Below are positions 32,651 to 44,115 of a DNA stretch of 64,000 nucleotides, piece by piece. The notes under the pieces were generated by a model, which saw only the letters and a program-made list of their open reading frames with translations, ran no database searches and was not told the origin of the DNA. The position numbers and the translations under genes were made by a program. Every line of letters starts with the position of its first letter. Positions within the stretch are counted from its first letter, which is position 1. This DNA is from Diplolepis rosae (Eukaryota > Arthropoda > Insecta > Hymenoptera > Diplolepididae): positions 3,038,001-3,102,000 of the forward strand of contig JAPYXD010000459.1 in NCBI GenBank assembly GCA_030998225.1, given 5' to 3'.

Positions 32651-33522
32651 CAGTACCGGACAGAATTGTCCAGCCACCTGTTTTTCGATAATTGCTTAAA
32701 TTATCCTAATTTGAATTATGTTAGTGAAAAAATTTGTTCTCTTAATTAAATTTAATATGTTATCAAAATTCTTTTTGAAATGAGCCCAGCATGAATTAGT
32801 TTCGTTAAATTTTGAAGAAGTTATTGCAGAAATAGTCAAGATCTCAATGCTTTCTTAAATTTTAAATAACTTTCAAAATAATCAACATTTTTTAATGTTC
32901 TTGGACTAATTTTAAAGCTAAGTTTCTAAAAAATCGATCAAAATTCTTGGAATTGATGTGTAATTTTTTTCTTGCATATTGCACGTGGTTAAAGTTCAAA
33001 TAAAAAAGTTGGAAAAATTCCAATATTGCTTTTGCTTAGAAAAACATTTTTATAAGATATATGAAACATATAATCATGAATTTTGTATCGAATCCCCTTA
33101 AAATATATATTCATATGATCTTTGTTATGATTTACCTACAGATGAAATGTTTCCGAAATTTCCCTACTTTTTTGTTACAATTTTAACTCCTTGCATTATG
33201 CAAGAAAAAATTTATAGATTTATAATGATAATTTAGTGCGAATCTGTAGAATCTTAGCTCTAAAATGAGCCTAAGAACATTAAAAAATGTTGATCACTTC
33301 GAAAGTTATTCAAAATGTAAGAAAGCGTTGAGATCTTGAATATTTCTGCAATAACTTCTTCAAAATTTAACAAAACGAATTCATGCTGGGTTCATTTTAT
33401 AAAGAATTTTGATAGCTTTAAATTTAATCAAGAGAACAAATTTTTTTACTTATATAATTCAAATTAGAATAATTAAAGCAACTATCAAAAACCAGGTGGC
33501 CGGACAATTCTAACCGGTACTG
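32651..33522. mobile_element. mariner-type foldback MITE, TA target
   Basis: Ends CAGTACCGGACAG and CCGGTACTG are flanked by TA on both sides (32649-32650, 33523-33524). The arms are about 400 bp each and diverged. Length 872 bp, no transposase. Confidence 0.85.
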
Positions 33523-33821
33523 TACGAGCTAACGACCTTGCAATCGTCGAGTAAACATGTCACGAACATAACCTTACATGATCGAGTCTATCTTAGTAAA
33601 ATCACAATTTTCCACTGTTATACTTACTATTTATGATTTTTATATATTGACACTCGATGTTTTTAATACGATTGAACTCCAATCGATGCTCTGTAACTGT
33701 TCTATTTTGATATACAAATTATTTTCATGCTATTTACCTGGCATTGCTGCAAAAACTTTACTCCATTAGTTCGTCTGTTTCAGTCACCAGATAGCGCGAC
33801 ATGCTTTTCTCGGTCCCTATA

Positions 33822-34163
33822 GATCCTCTAGGGAAGGATGGGACAAACCCTGTGCCTAATACGGATTGGTCGAGCGAAGTTTGCTGGAGAGTTCCGGTTA
33901 AGTGTTAAGTAGTTATGTTTTTGTTTAGTAATTAATAACGAATCCGACTATATTCGTTTAATAAGTATCTAATTATGATATATGCATCAAAACTGATACA
34001 TTGTGATGCATATTATATACGAGAAAGTGTATTCGCTCCTAAAACTAACCTCAAAATTTGTTGTTTTGGACGATCAAGAATGCGTATGACGTCACTTCCG
34101 ATCCAAATGTCATGGCGGAGGGCTCAGTGGGGGAACATTATCTCATCCTTCCCTAGAGAATCC
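33822..34163. mobile_element. MITE with CTCTAGGGAAGGATG inverted ends
   Basis: The left CTCTAGGGAAGGATG and right CATCCTTCCCTAGAG are exact inverses about 340 bp apart. No target duplication could be confirmed and no coding sequence is seen. Confidence 0.6.
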
Positions 34164-34755
34164 TTGATCTATTATATGCGAATACCCCATTATGGTCTGT
34201 GTTTTCGGAATTTTTGAAGTGTTTGGATTATTTCGAATTAAAGAATTTAGAGATGGCAAATGTGTTTCAGAAAAAAAATGTTATAAATTATCTTGCAGTG
34301 AAAACATAAAAAAATATCTAACTTTGCGTTTAACGAAATCGGCATCGGACGAAAACGATGATGAAATTAGAATCAGGCATCACTTAACAAAAACAATCCC
34401 TTTCAAAAATCGGTAATTGTTTTCAGCATCCAGTACATGTAAAAATTTTATATATTTGATATATATAATTACGAGACTGAAATCGTTATATATTGTTAGA
34501 CTTACAAATTTTCAAGAATTATTATACAAATGTTTGCATTGTTTTTAATCATTTTAAACTCAACTAATTAATTTGAAAAACTACTTAATTTAATGAAATG
34601 TGTTATTCAATATTCCTTAAAACTGGATTCAATTTTGAAATTTAGAAATTAGATTCGATGATTTAAAAGAACCTTAATTTAATTTTAAAGAAGTATAGCA
34701 TTTTAAATTGAATATTCCTACTTTCTAGTGATCATAATTATTGTTAATTATTTAG
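34164..34755. other. unassigned AT-rich sequence
   Basis: A 74-codon open frame (34192-34416) has no recognisable similarity and no supporting context. Otherwise nothing seen. Confidence 0.4.
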
Positions 34756-34924
34756 GTAATTATCAGTAATGTGCATTAGTCGAATTTAACCAACTAATTT
34801 TCGATTCGACTCAGCTGAGAAATGAGTCGAATTGAATTCGATTCGAGCAAGCGCTGAGTCGAATGTCGGATTTTCGACAACCGACTATTGAAATGTAAAT
34901 AAATACAGTAATGCTTTCTATATG

Positions 34925-35405
34925 TAAAGGAAAATTTGAGGTTATAAAAAGCAAACGACTGAAGTTGCGTGATTCAAAAATTAAAATCTCGCATTCTTTT
35001 TTCTAACAGGTATTTATTAGACAAACTGTTAAAATTGAAGAAATTATATTTATATATGTATATAGATAAAATATATATGTTTATTTCATACTTTTACTGG
35101 CGAAAAGCTGCTAAAAATTAAAGAAAAAAACATGTCAATGAAATTTTATAAAATATTCAAATATTTAAATTAGATATTTTATAAAATTTTATTTAAATGT
35201 TTTTTTCTTTAATTTTTAGCAGCTTTTCGCCAGTAAAAGTATAAAATAAACATATAGATTTTATCTATATACATGTATAATTATAATTACTTTAATTTCA
35301 ACAGTTTGTCTAACAAATACCTGTTAGAAAATAGAATGCGAGATTTCAATTTTTGAATCACGCAACTTTAGTCGTTTGGTTTTTATAACCTCAAATTTTC
35401 CTTTT
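34925..35405. repeat. palindrome within the hAT-type element
   Basis: The left arm 34925-35160 reads in reverse complement at 35165-35405, meeting at an AT-rich centre. CTGGCGAAAAGCTGCTAAAA is in both arms. A third, outer copy of the left-arm start is at 35958-36010. Confidence 0.85.
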
Positions 35406-36011
35406 AATTTGAAAAATATTGATCTATTTATTTAAATTTTTTCATCAACTTTGAAACATAATCTTACGTTTAACAATAGTCATAATAATAGTTATCAACA
35501 AGCTGGCAAATCAAACACTTTTATTATTTTCAAGCTTGTATTATTTTTGATTTGGACTTATTTGTCTATAAAATTGCATGCAAATTGATCAATGTCACTA
35601 TTTAATAAGTTCACCTCTAAAAATGACTCTTATAAATTTTAACCTAAACTAGTCAATATTTCTTTGTCAAACTAATTGCACATTATTAGGCTAATTCATG
35701 CAAATGATTTAACACGAAAATATTTTCTAGTTTACGTTAAAATTGATAAGAGTCAATTTTAGTGTTGAACTTCAGGGGTTGTTATTACCCCTTGGAAATA
35801 TTTTTCAACCGATAAAAAAATACCGATTGCTTGCTTTTTGATGAGCACCAATATATACAAGTATAAATTTCATCAAAATCTGAGAACCTTCAGTGTTCTA
35901 AATGTATGCGAGATTTAAATTTTTTATTTGTGGAATTGTAGTGCTTTTTGTTTTTCATAACCTCAAATTTTCCTTTACATATAGAAAGCATTACTGTATT
36001 TATTTACATTT

Positions 36012-36290
36012 CAATAGTCGGTTGTCGAAAATCCAACATTCGACTCAGCGCTTGCTCGTATTCGAATGTCGGAAAGCGACTCACGTTTGAGTCGGTTGTC
36101 GGAAATCCGACATTCGACTCAGCAGTTGCTCGTATTCGAATGTCGGAAAGCGACTCACGTGTGAATCGGTGGTCGAATATCCGACATTCGACTCAGCGCT
36201 TGCTCGTATTCAAATGTCGGAAAGCGACTCACGCTTGAGTCGGTTGACGAAAAATCCGACATTCGATCACGTCGAAAAGCCGACACGAGT
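36012..36290 (+). repeat. ~83-bp tandem repeat, three units
   Basis: The units each contain CCGACATTCGACTCAG, TTGCTCGTATTC and AATGTCGGAAAGCGACTCA, differing by scattered substitutions. They lie in the right terminal region of the hAT-type element, and a single unit is on the left side. Confidence 0.85.
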
Positions 36291-36325
36291 CGAATCGAAT
36301 TATTTTGCATATCACTGGTAATTAT

Positions 36326-37582
36326 CAACTTAATAATTATGTTTTATTATTAGTGATAACTATTATTATAAAAATAGTTATAATCGATTATCAAATTAAT
36401 TACGTGAGTTTAAAATTTTGGTCACTGCCTACATTATGGGAGGATCACTAGTCGCGTATTAGATAGGATACGATGTCGACAGGTGTCCTCGTAGACAATT
36501 TCAAACTCTTATATCGCAAATAAATGCAAATTAAGTCAATATTGAAAGATTTTAAAATTCTTTAAATATTATTGATTATAATTATTATTATTCAAAAATA
36601 ATTAATCTTTCGTTAACGTATGGGGCCTTCGACTTACTTGTCACGCTCCTGGAGTAGAAAGAGAAAGGTTGCCAACCAGTAGTGTTGTAAATTTACCCGT
36701 GTGTACTCTTTTAACCTGAAGCGGCGTCTTTTATTAGTAAAAGACGTCTCTATAGGTTAAAGGAGGACTAGGGTTGTAAAGTTTTATGAAGCTTTGGCAA
36801 AATGAAACGTTTCAAAGTTTCCAAAGTTTCAAGTATAATGTCGGGAAAATTCAAGCTGTTTGAATTTTCAAAATTCATGAATAAATTGCCCAGATAATCA
36901 AGTAAATAACTAATTTATATAGAAAATTTGAATAAATAAATAATTTTAACTAATTAGAAAGATTAAATCACATGAGTCAAATGTAAATTATTTAGTATTT
37001 TATTTTTTTAAATTTTTTGTCTTAGAATTAATTTGTGCTTCTGGCGACCCATTTTCCAAGAACTTTTTATTTTACTTTAAACGCAAAATAGTAAGTCGAC
37101 ACGTACCGATAAACCGTCTTGCATCACATCAAAAAACATAAAAACAAATGAATACGATTCAAATAATATAACCTCAACCTGACATGAGTGCGCATGAGTG
37201 ACATTTTAGTGCGCAACTGGTTTAGAATTCGTAGTATGCGTGCATACGTATAGTCACCAATGATATGCCAGCGGCAAATTCGTAGATCGTGCAACGTTGC
37301 AATTGAAACCTAACCATCATTGTGCAACTGTGATATGCGTTTGAATAGCTTGATGTCAACGATTATTGTTAAAAGTGAAAAAAATGTCTGTTGATTTAAT
37401 AATATTTTTAATAAATAATATTCATGGTTTTATACAGTCGACTTGATTTCACGAACGTTTCCATGTTGGTTGTGTATGTGTTGAGTACCTACAGCAGGAA
37501 ATTAATTAAGCATATACATAATAATTCTATTTACATATGAGCTCCTTTCTTAAAAAATTCTACCTGAGATCGACTTCTTTAC
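36326..37582. other. unassigned sequence with one hairpin
   Basis: No gene recognised. A near-palindrome of about 95 bp lies at 36690-36783 (AACCT..GGCGTCTTTTA and TAAAAGACGTC..AGGTT). It looks like a very small foldback element. A short frame starting at 37384 ends after 20 codons and is not supported. Confidence 0.4.
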
Positions 37583-40500
37583 TAGTCCAAGCAACAGGGA
37601 ATTTGTTATGAATGATTTAGGACAATACTTATTTCAGAAAACGGACTGCGCCATCAGAAGAAAGGTTGGTCATGGAGTGATTGTGTCATGTTTTGGACAA
37701 CGAAATATGATTTATAAATTGTTTATTAACATTTAAGACCAAAAAATCGCACTTTTTTTAGTTTTTTGTTTATAACATTAAAGGTAATTATCCAATCTTA
37801 ATTACACCAATTGAAAATTTTTAGACAATTGAATTGCCAATAAAATGAGCTGTGGTTTGATCTGATTAGATAATTAGAAGCGGAGAAAATTGGGAAAAAC
37901 CGGGAAATTTAGCTTTTATTAAACAAATTAATATCTCAGTTAATTTTTAAGCTTTTAGGTTGACGTTTGGTGGAAAAGTAGCAGACTTTATGCTCTTCAA
38001 ATGCATGAAAAACGGACACTTTAAGATAATACGTTTCCGCGCTATTGACACTTTGATTTATTTAATGCGTTAATTGCAAAATGTCTGCTTGCCGCAGAGG
38101 TAGTCTGATTTTTATTTTGAAAAAGGCTTTTTTAAGGCTATACATTCTTTTTAAAAGTGATTAATTAAAAGCTTACATGAAAATTATAAGTGGCCTATTA
38201 AAAATAATGAGGTATTGAAAATTGCTCAATTAGCAATAATTCTAATTTTAAATCGAATAAGTTGGGGATATTTAAATAAAAAGATCTACAAATAATTATA
38301 ATGGTTTCTCTTTACAAAAATTTTTATTGTAAACAATTCCAATTGTAAAATGTCCTGGATTTTCAAGCGTTTTTAAAATAAATTTATATAATATAAAGTA
38401 ATTTTATTTATTTATCGACAAAATTTAAATAGTCTTCGGACTTTAAAAAACTAGACAATTTATTCATTAAAATTTTACTGGGAATTCTTACATAAATCAG
38501 GATTACCTTTGGTAAGTACGCTTTATTTTACTCTCTAAATCAAAATAAGTGCACTCAGAAAAAAGATTTGATTGAATCAAAGAAAATGATTTGTTCGAAA
38601 GACTTTTTTTGATTTAAAGAAATGATTTGTTTAAATGAAATAAAATGTGTTTAATTCAAACAAAATATCTTTAAACAAAATAATTATTTTTTTGAATCAA
38701 ATTAATTTTTCTTCAAAACAAAGAAATTAATTCAATGATATATGGTCAAAGATATAAATAGTTTAATTGAAGGCAGAAATTTATTTAATTCGAACAAATA
38801 TTTATTTGGTCCAAAGATATTTTGTTTGAATCAAAAAAATTTTGTTTCATTAGGGTAGTTTTCATTCACAAAAATTAGACCTCAGGCAAAAATAGATAAA
38901 TTTGCTTTCAAGAATAGCAATATTATTATTGAAGGGCTATTTTGAAAGAGAAGAGTTTATTTTCCATAAAAAAAATTTAAAACACAGAAAAATAATTTTA
39001 TTAATAACTTTTATTTTTGACCCAACGAAATTTTTATAAAGAAATTGCTGAATTTGATAATAATTTATTCATTTTCGAAAATTGGAAATGGTTAGCTTGT
39101 GGGAAATCTTTTTTTGAAAAAATGATACATGATTTATTAAAATCGCATAATTTTTTAAAAATTGGTAAGAAGCGATAAGAAAAAAAGTTGGGTCAAAAAT
39201 AAAATTTATTAATAAAATTATTTTTCTGTGTTTTAAATTTTTTTATTGATATATTTTTATATATTGCTATTCTTGAAAGCAAATTTATCTATTTTTGCCT
39301 GAGGTCTAATTTTTGTGAATGAAAACTACCCTAATGAAACAAAATTTTTTTGATTCAAACAAAATATCTTTGGACCAAATAAATATTTGTTCGAATTAAA
39401 TAAATTTCTGCCTTCAATTAAACTATTTATATCTTTGACCATATATCATTGAATTAATTTCTTTGTTTTGAAGAAAAATTAATTTGATTCAAAAAAATAA
39501 TTATTTTGTTTAAAGATATTTTGTTTGAATTAAACACATTTTATTTCATTTAAACAAATCATTTCTTTAAATCAAAAAAAGTCTTTCTTTGATTCAATCA
39601 AATCTTTTTTCTGAGTGCACTTATTTTGATTTAGAGAGTAAAATAAAGCGTACTTACCAAAGGTAATCCTGATTTATGTAAGAATTCCCAGTAAAATTGT
39701 TAGAAAAGGAAATTCTAACAATATCTTCAAAAGACGGCACAAAAAATAATTGTTTGATTTGAAATATTTCAGTAATTGCAATTTGAAATGATTTTCATGA
39801 ATAAATTGTCTAGTTTTTTAAAGTCCGAAGACTATTTAAATTTTTTCGATAAATAAATAAAATTACTATAAATTATATAAATTTATTTTAAAAACGCTTG
39901 AAAATCCAGGACATTTTACAATTGGAATTGTTTACAATAAAAATTTTTGTAAAGAGAAACCATTATAATTATTTGTAGATCTTTTTATTTAAATATCCCC
40001 AACTTATTCGATTTAAAATTAGAATTATTGCTAATTGAGCAATTTTCAATACCTCATTATTTTTAATAGGCCACTTATAATTTTCTTGTAAGCTTTTAAT
40101 TAATCACTTTTAAAAAGAATTTATAGCCTTAAAAAAGCCTTTGGAAATTAAAAAATTTTTGAGTTCAAACGATTTTAAAACTCTTTCATTTTCAGATCAT
40201 ATATTGTATTATTAATTTATCTGATTGATATTATGCTTTTGTGACATCTTAATATCTGTAATTTATTACCTAAGGTATAGTATAGGTAAGAAAGAATTAA
40301 AGAGTTATATATTGTTAGAAAATAGAATTATAAGAAAGGTAATTATGACAGAATCTATTAAGTAAAAACGATTATTATTTTAAAAATGTACATAAAAATA
40401 CAATTAATTAACATTCTGAATTTACAATATTCAAAATCAATTGAGTGAAATCAATGAAAATTAAAATATAAAACTACTTGAATACAACAGGTTATGATCC

Positions 40501-41224
40501 TAACGCCTCAACGCAGCAAAGTGACAGTGGTGGGGGGAGAAGGCGAGTAGGCTCACTGAGTCACTTTGCTGCTTTCAGGCGTTTGGAGCCATGTTTGGGC
40601 CTTTTTTTAATAAACTTTGCAACATTTTAGCGAAAAACCAAGATTGATGTTCTGTTGTGCTCAATTTATATTTTTAAAAGCCTTTTTCAAAATAAAAATC
40701 AGACTACCTCTGCGGCAAGCAGACATTTTGCAATTAACGCATTAAATAAATCAAAGTGTCAATAGCGCGGAAACGTATTATCTTAAAGTGTCCGTTTTTC
40801 ATGCATTTGAAGAGCATAAAGTCTGCTACTTTTCCACCAAACGTCAACCTAAAAGCTTAAAAATTAACTGAGATATTAATTTGTTTAATAAAAGCTAAAT
40901 TTCCCGGTTTTTCCCAATTTTCTCCGCTTCTAATTATCTAATCAGATCAAACCACAGCTCATTTTATTGGCAATTCAATTGTCTAAAAATTTTCAATTGG
41001 TGTAATTAAGATTGGATAATTACCTTTAATGTTATAAACAAAAAACTAAAAAAAGTGCGATTTTTTGGTCTTAAATGTTAATAAACAATTTATAAATCAT
41101 ATTTCGTTGTCCAAAACATGACACAATCACTCCATGACCAACCTTTCTTCTGATGGCGCAGTCCGTTTTCTGAAATAAGTATTGTCCTAAATCATTCATA
41201 ACAAATTCCCTGTTGCTTGGACTA
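37583..41224. mobile_element. 3.6-kb palindrome (giant foldback element)
   Basis: The left arm 37583-39027 reads in reverse complement at 39187-41224, apart from one 535-bp insertion in the right arm. The spacer is only about 160 bp. Outer ends are TAGTCCAAGCAACAGGG and CCCTGTTGCTTGGACTA; TA next to GTCCAAG on both sides fits a TA target duplication. The arms are near-identical by eye. The central 38552-39617 part has the CACTCAGAAAAAAGATTTG ends of a MITE family whose 261-bp deletion form sits at 44399. The central spacer resembles sequences flanking 50695-52901. No coding sequence seen. Confidence 0.88.
40143..40677. mobile_element. 535-bp insertion in the right palindrome arm
   Basis: It is flanked by AAGCCTTT on both sides (40135-40142, 40678-40685). 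The left arm keeps the unoccupied site with a single copy, so the boundaries are exact. It contains a hairpin of about 80 bp (40502-40582) with AACGCC...AGCAAAGTGAC arms. No inverted termini; type unknown. Confidence 0.8.
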
Positions 41225-42666
41225 TACATACAACCTTAATCGGTTTATTTCTATGTCGATGGTGTATTCGCTGACTTTTAGCTAAACCGGGTCCGCTAGG
41301 GATGTACAGTCAAGCTTTAAACATTTGAACTTTTCGGGAGAGTGGTGGGAAGAGTTCAAATGATCGAGGTGGCTCGGAGAAGAACGAAACTTGCGCAGTA
41401 GGCATGGCTAATAGCGGGCTGTTTGAATCTCCTGATACACGAATTTGTGAAGCGTAAAAAAACGTTAAATCAAAGTTTACAGATGATTGAGTTTCAAACA
41501 GATATCTTATAGATGTTGCAAGGTTCACAATACATGAAATATTATTCAATTGTTTTAATAAAAAGCAATTTGAAGTTCAGTAAAACGCAGTTTAATCCAA
41601 TTTATGACACGCTGGTAGAAAAAATATTTTATCCAATAATTAAATCAATTATTTATGATAATTTAAACTTGATCAAAATCAACTGTATATTCATATTTTT
41701 TTATATGGGTAAAAAATGATTGTTTTATTGTTCCTTTTTTCACAAAAAATATTTTTAAACTTTGTAAAACCTTATTAAAAATTCCGTGTTGTCTTAAGAA
41801 CATGTTTTATTTATCCGATTCCTACCTTGCCGGCACTTTCTTTTCACATTTCGCATTTCCACATTAATTGAGACATTGAGTAATTGAGTAAAAAGCACTG
41901 AGGAACGATCATCCACCCCTTAATATTTATAATCAGGAAGAAAAAAAACTTCCAAATTATTTTTTAATAGTTATAAAAATTTTGGATCGGTTTTATCAGT
42001 TCTTTACTAGTTTTACTTAATCACTCGAAGTTTTAACTCGATATCTCAATTGATATGAAAATTCGGAAGGCGAAAAAAAGTGTCGGTAAGGTAGAGATCA
42101 GATAAGTAAGTCATGGCCTTCAAATTACACTATAAATAAATTCTAAATTACAGGTTGATAAAGTTGATATGGTTGAGTTATGTTTTCACAGTAAGTCCTA
42201 ATTCTATGATTCTAACATTCTATGATTGACATAATTTAAACAAAATTAGTTATTAACAAATAAATAATTGTAATTAATAATTAAACTCAATTTTATTATA
42301 TAATTCTATATTGTTTTTAGCTTAATTTGTTTGAAACTAGTTCCGTTGACTAGTTCAGTTCAGTTTGTCTGCTTCTATGGATTTAGTTTTGCTACTAGCA
42401 CCTCTAGCGGGACGAAAGGTATCAAGTTCAAGAGAATAACATATTGCAAATCAGTATATAACGCCATATAACGCCAGCTTCAATTCAAATACTACCACTG
42501 GTACTACTACCACTACTATTACATTACACTCCTATGAAAAGCGTTACTTACAAAGTATCTTGATATTTTATTACAAAAATAACAAATTTGTGAATATGTT
42601 CTGCTACTGCACATAATTGAATTATTATCAGAATAAAGTTATCCAAAGAAGTATATTAAGGAAGAA
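41225..42666. promoter_or_regulatory. upstream region of URM1
   Basis: 1.4 kb between the palindrome and the URM1 start. It should hold the promoter, but no TATA box or other element could be assigned. The open frames here (41310-41549 minus, 41513-41719 plus) have no recognisable similarity. Confidence 0.35.
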
Positions 42667-43128
42667 ATGTTTTCAAGTGACGGAAAATTGTCATTAACAA
42701 TCGAATTCGGGTAAATCCACGCGATATTTCTAACCTCACTTTAAAAAAATTTAATTTGACAACATTCTACACATAAAAATAACACCTGTATTTCTAAATT
42801 TGTATAAGCCAGCTACAATCAACATTTTTACCATCACCCAAAAAAAACTTTATTAAAAATATTCGACACTTCTATGCCCCAAGCACTTATTAACGAATTA
42901 AAAACGGTTACAGGGGTGGGGCGGAATTGCTGTTTGATAAGAAGAAAAAATACAAAATTAATTTACCTGTCGATGAGTCTTGTAAGTACCGATATTTTCT
43001 GTTTGTAGATTATTAATTCAGTCTTATGATTTTTCAAACTTTACAGGGACGTTGAAACGACTACTAATCTGGATCAAAGATAACCTCTTAAAAGAAAGAC
43101 CGGAACTTTTTTTGCAAGGGGACTCAGT
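42667..43128 (+). CDS. URM1: URM1, ubiquitin-related modifier 1 (three exons, 3' end not found)
   Basis: Exon 1 is 42667-42710 ([15 protein letters not shown]). Exon 2 is 42914-42981 ([20 protein letters not shown]) and exon 3 is 43047-43128 ([27 protein letters not shown]). Introns begin GT and end AG, and the phases join perfectly. The sequence matches URM1, a small beta-grasp protein that is both a sulfur carrier for 2-thiolation of tRNA wobble uridine (with the adenylating enzyme UBA4/MOCS3) and a protein modifier. The final exon, which should encode RPGILVLIND and the essential C-terminal Gly-Gly, was not found anywhere downstream. The third donor GTAAGT at 43129 is intact, so the last exon is probably beyond the window or was lost. 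It is the only host gene recognised. Confidence 0.93.
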
Positions 43129-43501
43129 GTAAGTTTACATCAAAGTTTTTATCAATTAATGATTAATGAAATAGAACACGGAAAATATGTTTATAAACTT
43201 GCTTATTATTGACAAAACTTAGTAAGTTAAAAACTACAATCTCTATTCTGATACGGGAAAAAAATTTCAGCGGAATAAGCGTACATTGTATTCGGAATCA
43301 GGGATGGGTTATGACATGACTAGCATTGTGCGAGTCTAGTTTATTCAGATCCGTAGGTACCAGAGATGGGTACGTGATTTACTTGTGGAAATTACTCAGT
43401 TTTTTACAGTATTCTACCAAGAGTTTTACGTCTAGCTTTTAAAAAATTTTTTACATCTATTATGACGCAACGCAGCACGCATTCGTGAGACGACACCCTT
43501 A

Positions 43502-43662
43502 AGGAGGAATTACACCTCTGTATGCAGGCATTATGCATGCAGGTTACCATGGTAACATACAAGAGAGAAAGAGACCGACAATTTTCCTGTTTCTTTCCCA
43601 CTAATATGTTACCATGGTAACCTGCATGCATAATACCTGCATGCAAAGGTGTAATTACTCCT
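43502..43662. mobile_element. 161-bp PIF/Harbinger-type MITE, copy 1
   Basis: Ends AGGAGGAATTACACCTCT and GGTGTAATTACTCCT are flanked by TTA on both sides (43499-43501, 43663-43665). Long arms contain GGTTACCATGGTAACAT. It is highly similar to 45633-45793 in opposite orientation. TTA duplication is the PIF/Harbinger hallmark. Confidence 0.85.
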
Positions 43663-43665
43663 TTA

Positions 43666-44115
43666 CAATCCCGATTTCATTTGTGCGTTGACTGTCGGGA
43701 ATGCATTCTTTATTCGTTAGGAAGGGACATCAACAGAATTAGAGAAAGAACGTCTTTGCGTTCTCGACATTATAGGGCGTAAACCCTATGTAAGTGTAAA
43801 ATTTATAAGAGTGAAAGAGATACATAGACATACCCAGCCCTATCCGACTCCCTGCCTGCAACGGCCAGAACTTGCTTCCCTTAGTGACTATAGTTTCTAT
43901 GTGTAAAATTTTCTCACCAGAGCGCGTTGCACGCGTCACGCTCTACAAAAGCATTGTGTTGAACGGATGATTTTCTGAAAAGTGTAATTAAATAACAATT
44001 TAAATAAATATAAAATGTATATAATATATATATAATATAATATATATATATAATATAATATAAATATAAATTAAATATCGAAGAAAGCACTTTTATATTT
44101 TTTTACAAAATAGAT
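43666..44115. other. unassigned sequence and AT microsatellite
   Basis: Contains an (AT)n-like stretch at about 44016-44066. No gene seen; the minus-strand frame at 43739-43939 is not supported. Confidence 0.4.

Larger units (their letters stand above)
34764..36317. mobile_element. hAT-type non-autonomous element with internal palindrome and satellite
   Basis: The ends CAGTAATGTGCA and TGCATATCACTG are flanked by a perfect 8-bp duplication GTAATTAT (34756-34763, 36318-36325), the hAT signature. Inside is a palindrome centred near 35163 with about 240-bp arms. The outer inverted repeats hold the TCGACTCAGCG...CGAATGTCGG motif. On the right side a unit of about 83 bp is repeated three times (about 36012-36290). 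No transposase. Confidence 0.88.

Noticed and set aside
35902..36238. Open frames of 62 and 96 codons
   Set aside because: They fall on the tandem repeat and outer inverted repeat and exist only because the repeat has no stops.
36012..36290. CRISPR-like repeats
   Set aside because: Units are contiguous, about 83 bp, diverged and without unique spacers; animal DNA; part of a hAT-type element.
37384..37446. ATG after AAAAA followed by 20 codons
   Set aside because: Too short, no splice or similarity support; not called as a host exon.
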